The position numbers and the translations under genes were made by a program. From NCBI GenBank assembly GCA_020444425.1, contig JAHLLB010000030.1, positions 1-59,123 of the forward strand: a stretch of 59,123 bases of DNA. Reading direction: 5' to 3'. This document shows, in pieces, positions 8,102 to 15,864 of this stretch. Below the pieces are notes generated by a model. It was given only the letters and a program-made list of their open reading frames with translations, was not told the origin of the DNA and made no database searches. The stretch is from a bacterium. Its GTDB lineage: Bacteria > Electryoneota > Electryoneia > Electryoneales > Electryoneaceae. Position 1 is the stretch's first letter, and each line of letters starts with the position of its first letter.

Positions 8102-8524
8102 CTACTCGTCACGATCCAGCTTGTTCGCTTTCGTCGTGCGTTCCAGAGCTGCTCGCGCCTGCTGCTCCGAAGCGCTGCGGGTGCGATCATCGAACGCGAA
8201 CACCGCGACAATCGCCGCGAGGAAGATAATCGTGCCGACCGTCAGCATCTTCCGAACATCCACCACCGGCGTTTTCTTCTGCTCATCATTCATGTCGGTG
8301 TTTCGATCTTCGGAGGGAGCGAGGGTGGAGGGGACAATCTTGATCTCGACGTGTTCCGGCGCCACCTCACCGGTGTAGAGGGAATCCGGCTGCGGTTCCG
8401 GCTGGTCATACACCGGCGCGAATCCGATAAACGTACCGTCCACGTATTTCCACGGCGGAAATGCGGCCAGTACCGCCATCAGCAGAACCGCGATCACGAT
8501 GGTGGTGATCTGTTTCTGGTTCAT
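8102..8524 (-). CDS. Small protein with two predicted membrane helices, unknown function
   Basis: 140 residues from ATG at 8524; the frame runs further upstream but nothing there looks coding. One hydrophobic helix lies at residues 7-24 (TIVIAVLLMAVLAAFPPW) and a second at 94-111. The loop between them is rich in Pro/Asp/Glu and the tail after residue 112 is charged and probably helical. The topology suggests both ends in the cytoplasm with a roughly 65-residue outside loop. No domain recognised. Confidence 0.65.
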   Translation of the reverse strand: MNQKQITTIVIAVLLMAVLAAFPPWKYVDGTFIGFAPVYDQPEPQPDSLYTGEVAPEHVEIKIVPSTLAPSEDRNTDMNDEQKKTPVVDVRKMLTVGTIIFLAAIVAVFAFDDRTRSASEQQARAALERTTKANKLDRDE

Positions 8525-8725
8525 GATCCGGATGTTGTTATCCCTCCCGGGCAGCCCACGTGGACAACCTACGCACAATCTTGCATGCGCCCAAACAATC
8601 CTGGTTCCAGCGGAGACTCAGAAAAAACGGGGTCGATCCAGATGTTGAATCACCCCGTCACCGTCTGAGTATGTACGCTCCACATTCTGTAACGATCCAC
8701 CCCCGGTGGATCAGCAACCGCCCGC

Positions 8726-8932
8726 TCACGTGAACCCGCCGCGAGGGATGGACGGCGCTGGCGCAGAGTACAAGCCGGTCTTACTGCCGCCACTCCAGGC
8801 GGACCCTCCGCCCATCTGACGCTGTGCTGTTGCGCCGCATTCCGGGCACTGCTTCCGGCTGTCATCGCTGATCGAATGAAACAGGTTGAAGCGGCTGCCA
8901 CACTCCGGGCAGGCGTACGTATACGTTGGCAT
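8726..8932 (-). CDS. FmdB-family zinc-ribbon protein
   Basis: 68 residues. Starts MPTYTYACPECG, the hallmark of the FmdB/CxxC_CxxC_SSSS family, with two CPEC knuckles (Cys8/Cys11 and Cys29/Cys32) that would bind one zinc, then a Gly/Ser-rich flexible tail. FmdB was named from a putative regulator of methylotroph formamidase/amidase genes, but the molecular role of most members is unknown. It is divergent from smc, with 276 bp between them. Confidence 0.88.
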   Translation of the reverse strand: MPTYTYACPECGSRFNLFHSISDDSRKQCPECGATAQRQMGGGSAWSGGSKTGLYSAPAPSIPRGGFT

Positions 8933-9110
8933 GGTCTTCTATCGGTTTCCGTTAACGGTCAACACATGTCTGTGAGGGTACCCTCTTCCAGATATTGATG
9001 CAAAACCGGCGGTTTGGTTGTGTCCTCCCGGAGCGGTGGGCTCCCGTCGCGCCGGAGAGTATCAAGTCGCAGGAAAAAGGGAGCGAGATCGTCAAACCCT
9101 CCCGTCCGCA

Positions 9111-9140
9111 TTGAATACCGTCCTCTCCACACTCTATTTT
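9111..9140 (+). promoter_or_regulatory. Possible sigma-70-type promoter upstream of smc
   Basis: TTGAAT (9111-9116) and TATTTT (9135-9140) with an 18-bp spacer, about 70 bp before the smc start. The only AT-rich patch in the 276-bp gap between fmdB-like and smc. Weak match, no support beyond spacing and position. Confidence 0.3.
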
Positions 9141-9208
9141 AACAAACTAGAGTATCCCACGGGCGCGGGATCGTTGTTCAACCTACCAGATGATGGGCGA
9201 GGAGGAGT

Positions 9209-12200
9209 GTGCACCTCAGCGGGCTCGAGATTCACGGTTTTAAATCATTTCCCCATAAGACCAAGCTGACCTTCACGCCCGGTGTTATGGCAATCGTCGG
9301 TCCCAATGGCTGCGGCAAGACGAACATCGTCGACGCCGTCCGCTGGGTGCTCGGCGAACAGCGTTCGACCGTGCTCCGCAGCGACAAGATGGAACATGTT
9401 ATTTTCGCCGGATCCCTGCGGCAGAAGCAGTCGGGCCGCGCGGAAGTGACCCTCGTGCTCGAGAACGACCGTGGCGTGCTGCCGGAAGAATACACCGAAA
9501 TCGCCATCACCCGCCGTCTCGACCGGGAGGGTGATTCCGGCTATCTCATCAACCGCCGTCCCAGCCGTCTGAAGGATATTCGCAACCTCTTCGCCGATAC
9601 CGGCCTTGGTCCTGACAGCTACAGCATCATCGAACTGAAAATGGTCGAGACGATCCTCTCGGCACGCACAGACGAACGCCGCCGCCTGTTCGAGGAAGCC
9701 GCCGGGGTCACCGGGTACAAGGCGAAGTTGAAGACCACCCGCTACCGGCTCAACGAAACCCGCTCCGACCTCGTTCGTCTCGCCGACCTGCTGAACGAAG
9801 TCACCACACGGCGCAATTCGCTGAAGCGCCAGGTGAACAAGGCCCGTCGCTATCGCTTCCTGCGCGAGGCGTTGCGTGTTATCGAGCTGAAGGCATCCTC
9901 TGCGGAAATCCTTGAGTTGCAGGCGAAGATCGCGCCACTCGAGCAGTCCATCGCGCAGGACAAGAAGCGCCGCGATGAGCTGACCAGCGTGCTCGACAAA
10001 GAAGCGCGTTCCCTGCGTGAAATTCACGGCAAGCTGTCCGCGCAGGAAGAAACGCTACAATCTCTCGGCGCGGACAAAGCCCAGGCCGAGGACCGGCTGA
10101 CCAATGCCCGCAGCGAGATCGAGGTGCTGAACGAACGCATCCGGTCGGTGCGCGCCCGCAGTGAGCAACGGGAAACCGAGGAAGAGACGCTCAGCCAACG
10201 GCTCGTGGACGTTGGTGAAGCCCTGCGCGACTTGGCCGAGAAGGATGAACGTGCTGGCGACCGTGCCCGTGAGATCGAGCAACGCCTCGAGGGTATGCGG
10301 GATACGTGGGAAGATTTGCAGGGACGGCAACGCAACTATAACCAGCGCCGCGACAACGCCGAACGCGAACGGGTCAAGGCGGAACGGGAACAAGCACGGG
10401 TGGACGGCGACCTGAAACGTGCAGACCAACGCCTGATCGCGATCAACAACCTGCTGTCCACTGCGGAACAGGCCAAGACACCGGACGCGCCGGATTCACC
10501 AGAGACGGCCACTGCGGAACTGGAATCGCTGCAAGGCAGGCTGACCAGCGCCGAAACCGCGGTTAGTGACGCGCGTGCAATTGAAGAGACGAAACGCAAC
10601 GAGCTCGGCGAATCGGAGAAAAACGCCGTAGGCCTCGCCCGCGACCTGAACAGCGCCCGTGAACGTGTCAAGTTCCTCGAGGGAATCGTGCGCGGCGGTG
10701 TCGGTCGCTCGGAAGCGGTGCAGGCGTTGCTGACCGCTGGACTCGATGAGGTTCATGGCCGTCTTGGCGACGCCGTCGTGGTGAAGAAAAAGCAGCATCA
10801 GGCTGCTGTTGCCGCCGCGATTGAGTCCTTCGCGGATGCCATCGTGGTTGCGGCCGGAAGCGTGAATCAGGCGGTCGAGTTCCTGCAGAATCGCGACAAG
10901 GGCCGTGCCGCACTGGCGCTGGCGCCGAAAACAGCACCTGCACCGGTCAACCTGCCGGGTGATTCACGCGTCACACCCTTGGCGGACCACGTCGAGATCC
11001 GTGGCGAAGCTGGCGACGCAGCCCGGGCGCATTTACAGCGCTACGGCCTCGTCCCCGATCTCGCGACCCTGCTCGACCTGGCGGCAGAGACGCGTGGCAA
11101 CTTCGGCCTGGTCACCCCGGAAGGGTGCGCGTTGCATCCGGACGGACGCATCTCCGCCGGCCAGGCAAGTGTGGACGACCTCGGCGCGTCGGGCCTGCTC
11201 GACGACGCTACCCAACTGACGCAAGACCTCGAACGTGCGCACGACGCGATGCAGGCTGAACTCGCCATCGCACGTAAAGATGCCGAAGCCGCCCACGACG
11301 CCCGCATCAAGGCCGAAACCGCACGCACCCGACTGCGGGAAGCAGTCAAGGCGCAGGAGTCGATTCTGCGCAAGGCGGAAACCGAGTGGCGCGACTACCA
11401 GTCCCGTGTGCAGCGTGCACAGGAGGAAACGGCCCGTCTGCAGCAGGAGAAGACGGACCTGGAAACGCTGCAGACCGAGTTGCGCAAGGAACTGGCGAAC
11501 GCTGCCGCCGTGTTAAAAGACGCCAACGCGTTGTACACCGAAATCCGTGCCCAGGGCGAAGATCTGCGGCAGGAAGGCGAAGCGTTGCGCACCGCTCGCG
11601 ACCAACTGCGCGAGAAGCAGGTTGAGGCATCGTCCGCGCTGGCACGAGTCCGCGGTGAACTGTCACGCCAACTGGCGTTGCAGGAAGAATACGAACACCA
11701 GCTGGAACGTTTGCGTCAGGAACGCGATACCGCCGGTGGCGCGCTTGAGGACGCGCTCGATCGTCTCCGCCGTCTGCAAGGCGAGATGGAACTGCTGGAA
11801 AAGGAAGTCGAGCAGCAACGGGCGGAACTGTCGAAGCAGCGGAAGTCGTACGAAGCTCTTCAGCAACAACGATCCGAGATCGACGGCTTCCTCTCGCAAC
11901 GCCGCGAAGAACAAACCCGGCTCAGCGACCGCGTGCACAACCGTGAGCTCGAGCGCAAGGACATGCTGCACCGGCTGAGTTCGGTACGGGAACGCATCCT
12001 CGAGGCATACGACATCGACCTGATGACGAAGAAGCAGGAAGAGTTGCCGCTCGCTGTCGATGATGACAATCCGTATCTCGACTTACCGCTCGGCGAATTG
12101 CGTGAACAGGTGCGTGATTTCGGTCCGGTCAACCAAATGGCGCTCGAGGAATACGAAGTCGTCGACCGCCGCTGGCAGCAGTTGACAGAACAGAACGACG

Positions 12201-12736
12201 ACCTCGAACGTGCGGTCAACGCCCTCGAGGATACCATCCGCGAGATCAACAGCATCGCACGGAAACGCTTCCTCGAAACGTTCAGCCGCGTCGAGGGCCA
12301 TTTTGTCGGCCTCTTCAGCCGCCTTTTCGGCGGGGGAGAAGCGGCACTTTCACTGGCCGAAGGCGATCCGCTCGAGGCTGGAATTCACATCTTCGCCAGC
12401 CCGAAAGGCAAGAAACTGTCGAGCATCGACCTCCTGTCCGGCGGCGAAAAAGCGATGACCGCCATCGCGCTGCTGTTCGCGTTGTACCTTGAAAGACCGT
12501 CACCCTTCTGCTTTCTCGACGAAGTCGATGCGCCGTTGGATGACGTGAATGTGATACGATTCAACCGGCTCCTCCGTGAGTTTACCGATCGGACCCAATT
12601 CCTCGTCGTCACACATAACAAGTTGACGATGGAACGCGCCGACCGGCTCTACGGCGTCACCATGGAAGAGGAAGGTGTGTCCAAACTGGTGGCGGTGGAG
12701 ATCGGACGAACCGAGCCTGAAGAGGTGGACTCATGA
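9209..12736 (+). CDS. smc: Chromosome segregation ATPase SMC
   Basis: 1175 residues, full family length. N-terminal Walker [10 protein letters not shown] (31-39) in the [14 protein letters not shown]...[15 protein letters not shown] head, long coiled coils at about 170-490 and 670-1000, a hinge at about 500-660, and the C-terminal head with ABC signature LSGGEKAM (from 1076) and Walker [14 protein letters not shown] (about 1100-1112), then the TH(N)K switch. SMC dimers load on DNA with ScpAB (not in this window) and organise newly replicated origins. GTG start with GAGGAGGAG just upstream. Its last 4 bp overlap the GWxTD gene. Confidence 0.97.
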   Translation: MHLSGLEIHGFKSFPHKTKLTFTPGVMAIVGPNGCGKTNIVDAVRWVLGEQRSTVLRSDKMEHVIFAGSLRQKQSGRAEVTLVLENDRGVLPEEYTEIAITRRLDREGDSGYLINRRPSRLKDIRNLFADTGLGPDSYSIIELKMVETILSARTDERRRLFEEAAGVTGYKAKLKTTRYRLNETRSDLVRLADLLNEVTTRRNSLKRQVNKARRYRFLREALRVIELKASSAEILELQAKIAPLEQSIAQDKKRRDELTSVLDKEARSLREIHGKLSAQEETLQSLGADKAQAEDRLTNARSEIEVLNERIRSVRARSEQRETEEETLSQRLVDVGEALRDLAEKDERAGDRAREIEQRLEGMRDTWEDLQGRQRNYNQRRDNAERERVKAEREQARVDGDLKRADQRLIAINNLLSTAEQAKTPDAPDSPETATAELESLQGRLTSAETAVSDARAIEETKRNELGESEKNAVGLARDLNSARERVKFLEGIVRGGVGRSEAVQALLTAGLDEVHGRLGDAVVVKKKQHQAAVAAAIESFADAIVVAAGSVNQAVEFLQNRDKGRAALALAPKTAPAPVNLPGDSRVTPLADHVEIRGEAGDAARAHLQRYGLVPDLATLLDLAAETRGNFGLVTPEGCALHPDGRISAGQASVDDLGASGLLDDATQLTQDLERAHDAMQAELAIARKDAEAAHDARIKAETARTRLREAVKAQESILRKAETEWRDYQSRVQRAQEETARLQQEKTDLETLQTELRKELANAAAVLKDANALYTEIRAQGEDLRQEGEALRTARDQLREKQVEASSALARVRGELSRQLALQEEYEHQLERLRQERDTAGGALEDALDRLRRLQGEMELLEKEVEQQRAELSKQRKSYEALQQQRSEIDGFLSQRREEQTRLSDRVHNRELERKDMLHRLSSVRERILEAYDIDLMTKKQEELPLAVDDDNPYLDLPLGELREQVRDFGPVNQMALEEYEVVDRRWQQLTEQNDDLERAVNALEDTIREINSIARKRFLETFSRVEGHFVGLFSRLFGGGEAALSLAEGDPLEAGIHIFASPKGKKLSSIDLLSGGEKAMTAIALLFALYLERPSPFCFLDEVDAPLDDVNVIRFNRLLREFTDRTQFLVVTHNKLTMERADRLYGVTMEEEGVSKLVAVEIGRTEPEEVDS

Positions 12737-14154
12737 GACGCACGCTACACCTGACATTGCCCGCGTTGATCCTGATGCTGATCGTCACAGTCCCGATGGT
12801 CATGGCGCAACCCGATGATATGGCCGGCGAAGCAACAACCGGCCCGGAGCGCAGTGAACTGAAGTTCTTCACCGTCGATCACTCGATTTTCCGCTATGAC
12901 GACGCGCATTTGCAGCTGGAAGTCTACGCATTGATCGACCGCAGCTACCTCGGCCTCGAACCCGCGCATGATGACGGGGTGCAGGCCCGCTACGAGATCA
13001 CGTTCCAGGTGCTGCACAACGACAGCCTGATGATTGGCGATTCCTGGGTACGAACCGACTGGTCGCAGAACGATTCCCTGCGCGCTTACGGTCAGAAAAT
13101 CCCCGAACTGGTGAAGTACATGATCCAGCCGGGTGATTACCGGATCGCGGTGCGAATCGTGGACGAAGTCAAGAACCAGTATTTTGTCGAGGAATATGCG
13201 ATCAGTGCCGATCCGATCCCGACAGACGGCGTCCAGATCTCCGATATCCTGCTCGCGTCACGCATTGAGAAGGCCGAGGGGGATGTTGCCGAGTTCAACC
13301 ACAACGGCCTGCTGGTTCTGCCGAACGCGGAACGCATGTTTGGCAGCACCAATCCGCAGATCTTCTACTACGTCGAGGTCTACAACCTGACCCAGGCGGA
13401 TACCGCTACCTACTGGATTGACCGGGCCCTGCTCGACGACCGCGGCGCGGTGCTGCGGCGGTTTGAACGTCGGGTCCGAAATGTTCCGGGTACGGCGGTG
13501 GTGGATGTGGATGCGTTCAGCGCGGCCACACTGCGCACAGGTGTTTACACTCTACGCATTGTCGCGACAGACATCATGACCGGAACGCAAGCGACCGCAG
13601 ACCGGAACTTCTGGGTCTACCGGCCCGATGAGGATATCGCCATCGTTCCGCGTATCGATCCGGGATTCGACGTTGATGCGCTCACCGAAGAAGAACTTGA
13701 ACAGGAATTGTCCGCGATCCGGTACCTGCTGAACGATCGCGTCCGCAAGGCGATGAAGGATCTCGAGGGACCGAGCGCGAAACGGTCGTTCCTCGGCCGG
13801 TTCTGGTCAGTCAACGATCCGGACACGACCACCGCGATCAACGAATTCCGCCAGGAATACCTGCGCCGGCTCCAGATTGCGAATGATCGCTACGGCAGCC
13901 TGCAACGGGAAGGCTGGAGCACCGACCGGGGACGAGTCCTGCTGCTGCACGGCGAGCCGGATTACATCGACGATCACCCGTTCGACGGCACAACCAACGG
14001 CGCGTGGCAGGTGTGGGAGTACCACCAAATTGAGGGCGGTATCATCTACGTTTTCGTTGACCGCAACAACCTGAGCGAGTACACCCAGGTACATTCGACG
14101 AAGAAGGGCGAGGTGAACAACCCCTACTGGTACGAGATCGAGTTCTCGCGGTAG
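12733..14154 (+). CDS. GWxTD domain-containing secreted protein
   Basis: 473 residues with an N-terminal signal peptide (hydrophobic to about residue 24, ending VMA). The C-terminal part is a GWxTD domain: RVRKAMKDL, FLGRFWSVNDPD, NEFRQEYLRRLQIAND, then EGWSTDRGRVLLLHGEPD (393-410, with the name motif at 394-398) and VWEYHQIEGGIIYVFVD. The domain is found mainly in FCB-type bacteria and Acidobacteria, and its function is unknown; it often follows an N-terminal beta-sandwich, as seems true here (residues about 40-300). Envelope location inferred. ATGA overlap with smc implies coupled translation although no functional link is known. Confidence 0.88.
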   Translation: MRRTLHLTLPALILMLIVTVPMVMAQPDDMAGEATTGPERSELKFFTVDHSIFRYDDAHLQLEVYALIDRSYLGLEPAHDDGVQARYEITFQVLHNDSLMIGDSWVRTDWSQNDSLRAYGQKIPELVKYMIQPGDYRIAVRIVDEVKNQYFVEEYAISADPIPTDGVQISDILLASRIEKAEGDVAEFNHNGLLVLPNAERMFGSTNPQIFYYVEVYNLTQADTATYWIDRALLDDRGAVLRRFERRVRNVPGTAVVDVDAFSAATLRTGVYTLRIVATDIMTGTQATADRNFWVYRPDEDIAIVPRIDPGFDVDALTEEELEQELSAIRYLLNDRVRKAMKDLEGPSAKRSFLGRFWSVNDPDTTTAINEFRQEYLRRLQIANDRYGSLQREGWSTDRGRVLLLHGEPDYIDDHPFDGTTNGAWQVWEYHQIEGGIIYVFVDRNNLSEYTQVHSTKKGEVNNPYWYEIEFSR

Positions 14155-14168
14155 AGCAGGCTTGTCTA

Positions 14169-14196
14169 TTGGCTGTGGGTTGTAGGCTATGGACTG
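14169..14196. repeat. Degenerate heptad repeat after the GWxTD gene
   Basis: Four units in 7-bp phase (TTGGCTG, TGGGTTG, TAGGCTA, TGGACTG), beginning about 15 bp after the stop codon. Confidence 0.6.
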
Positions 14197-14212
14197 TAAC
14201 AATTCTTAAGTG

Positions 14213-14299
14213 CCCGTGGTTGCTTGCAAACGCGGATACACCGATTATGATGGTCGGGTGACATTTGACGTACCCGTGTTTGCTTGCAAACGCGGATAC
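14213..14299. repeat. Two REP-like palindromes upstream of the ABC ATPase
   Basis: Copies at 14213-14239 and 14273-14299 share the pattern CCCGTGNTTGCTTGCAAACG followed by CGGATAC: an imperfect hairpin (GTTTGC/GCAAAC) with a constant CGGAT flank. A third copy is at 20114-20139 and relatives lie at 43903-44137. Confidence 0.75.
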
Positions 14300-14379
14300 T
14301 CCAATGCTGGATCATCCCTGCTGGCGTAGCCATCAGGGGCACGCTGCGCTGCGACGAAAGCATTCTTGTTTTTCAAGTG

Positions 14380-14407
14380 ACAAACGACCAGAGACGAGAG
14401 ACGGACT
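14380..14407. repeat. Heptad repeat forming the leader of the ABC ATPase gene
   Basis: ACAAACG, ACCAGAG, ACGAGAG and ACGGACT in exact 7-bp phase, ending 4 bp before ATG 14412. The last two units match the rpoN leader (ACTAGAG, ACGGACG). Confidence 0.8.
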
Positions 14408-14411
14408 TTCC

Positions 14412-15161
14412 ATGATTGACGTGCGCGGGTTGAGCAAAACCTTTGAGGACCGCAAGCGGGGCAAAATCGAAGCGGTGAAATCCATCAGCTTCGAGGTTCA
14501 CAAGGGAGAGATTTTCGGCCTGCTCGGCACCAACGGCGCGGGTAAAACCACCACCCTGCGCATGCTCGCCACCATCCTGCAACCGACTGCGGGAACGGCC
14601 GTCGTCGCTGGTCATGACGTCTCTGCCGAACCGGCGAAGGTCCGGGAACACATCGGCTATCTCACCGGCGACACGAACCTCTACACCCGGCTCACGCCGC
14701 GCGAAATGCTGACCTACTATGCCAACCTGTTCGGGTTGAGCAAAGCCGACCGTCTTGCTGCCATTGAGCGGGTGGCCAAACGATTCGGCCTTGACGAATT
14801 CATTGATACCAAGATCGGCAAGCTGTCCACCGGGCAGCGCCAAAGGACCAGCATTTCACGGGCGGTTATCCAGCAACCGGAGTTGATGATCTTCGACGAA
14901 CCCACCGCCGGACTCGACCCGATAAGTGCACGGCACATCACCGAATTCATCCGGGAAGGCCGTAGCGGCGGAGTGACGCTGCTGTTCTCAACGCACTACC
15001 TGCGCGAAGCGGAAAACCTCTGTGACCGGATTGCGATCATGCATGATGGCGAGATCAAAGCGACCGGCACACTGGCCGAAATCCTGAGCCAGACCGGTAC
15101 CGAAGATCTCGAACAGGCGTTCTTCTCGCTCGCCGATCCGCAAGCGGCGGCGGCAACGTAA
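14412..15161 (+). CDS. ABC transporter ATP-binding protein (NatA/CcmA type), no permease nearby
   Basis: 249 residues from ATG 14412. The frame is open to 14265, but that stretch is repeat DNA, so I reject the longer start. Walker A LLGTNGAGKTTT (37-48), Q-loop region HIGYLTGDTNLYTRLT, signature LSTGQRQR (138-145), Walker B LMIFDEPTAGLDP (158-170), switch His in FSTHYLREAE. This class powers ABC-2 exporters such as sodium extrusion (NatAB) or drug/polysaccharide export. The partner membrane protein would normally be adjacent, but the next gene is a small DsrE-like protein, so the permease must lie elsewhere or be lost. Cytoplasmic membrane-associated. Confidence 0.9.
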   Translation: MIDVRGLSKTFEDRKRGKIEAVKSISFEVHKGEIFGLLGTNGAGKTTTLRMLATILQPTAGTAVVAGHDVSAEPAKVREHIGYLTGDTNLYTRLTPREMLTYYANLFGLSKADRLAAIERVAKRFGLDEFIDTKIGKLSTGQRQRTSISRAVIQQPELMIFDEPTAGLDPISARHITEFIREGRSGGVTLLFSTHYLREAENLCDRIAIMHDGEIKATGTLAEILSQTGTEDLEQAFFSLADPQAAAAT

Positions 15162-15208
15162 ACCACACCAGTCAATCCACAAGACACAACAGTGCGGGAG
15201 GCAGCAAC

Positions 15209-15556
15209 GTGAGTGCGGACAAGAAGGTGGTCGTTCGATTCAGCAGTGACACGATGGGCCGTGGTGACGATGAATTGGGCGCACGCCTGGCCGCCAGCTT
15301 CGTGAACGTACTCGCCGAAATCCACCCCGATCCCGCCGCGATTGTGTTCTACAACCGGGGCGTGTACCTCTGCGCCGCCGACTCACCGGTTCTCGACATC
15401 CTGCGCGAGTTCGAAGCGCGCGGTGTCAAGATGCTCTGCTGCGGCACCTGCCTCAACCATTTCGAGCTGAACGGCGACCTCGCCGTCGGGACCACGTCCA
15501 ACATGGTCGAGATCACCGAGACCATGCTGGCCGCCGACCTCATCCTGCCGCTCTGA
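15209..15556 (+). CDS. DsrE/YedF C-terminal-like protein (sulfur/selenium transfer family)
   Basis: 115 residues from GTG 15209, with GGGAGG 7 bp upstream. VVVRFSSDTMGRGDDELGARL opens the domain, and VKMLCCGTCLNHF (73-85, Cys77/78/81) and TTSNMVEITETML match the C-terminal domain of the sulfurtransferase-like selenium metabolism protein YedF. The N-terminal TusA-like half of YedF is absent, so this is a stand-alone C-terminal domain. The family is linked to persulfide or selenium handling, and the role of the lone domain is unknown. Cytoplasmic. Confidence 0.8.
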   Translation: MSADKKVVVRFSSDTMGRGDDELGARLAASFVNVLAEIHPDPAAIVFYNRGVYLCAADSPVLDILREFEARGVKMLCCGTCLNHFELNGDLAVGTTSNMVEITETMLAADLILPL

Positions 15557-15864
15557 TCGGAGAGCGCTTTTTCACTTTTTACGGGTTACGTTGTAGTTTT
15601 CTCGTGCAATTCTGGCCATACTCCAAGCTGACAACACCCGTATTTTCCTGAATTCTACCATTCAGGCGCGGATCTTGCGCAGTACTGATGTGGTCTGAAC
15701 ATTGTGCAAATCGCAATTCCTTTTAATACAGGGAATTGCTGCGGTCTGCAACCCGGGGGTGACGATCCAGAGTGCATGAAAAATGTGTGCATACTGTGCA
15801 GACATGGCTTGAAATATGCACCGGATCAGCAGACTGTGCCCAATGACAGGGATAGGGAGGAACC
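15557..15864 (+). other. Non-coding gap upstream of the first propeller protein
   Basis: 308 bp without a gene. It contains one inverted repeat, GCAATTCC (15713-15720) / GGAATTGC (15732-15739), with an 11-bp loop, which could be an operator or a weak terminator. I see no heptad or REP element here, and no convincing promoter. GGGAGG precedes the next start codon. Confidence 0.5.

Noticed and set aside
14265..14411. Upstream extension of the ABC ATPase
   Set aside because: This stretch is REP-like and heptad repeat DNA; the Walker-type N-terminus begins naturally at 14412.
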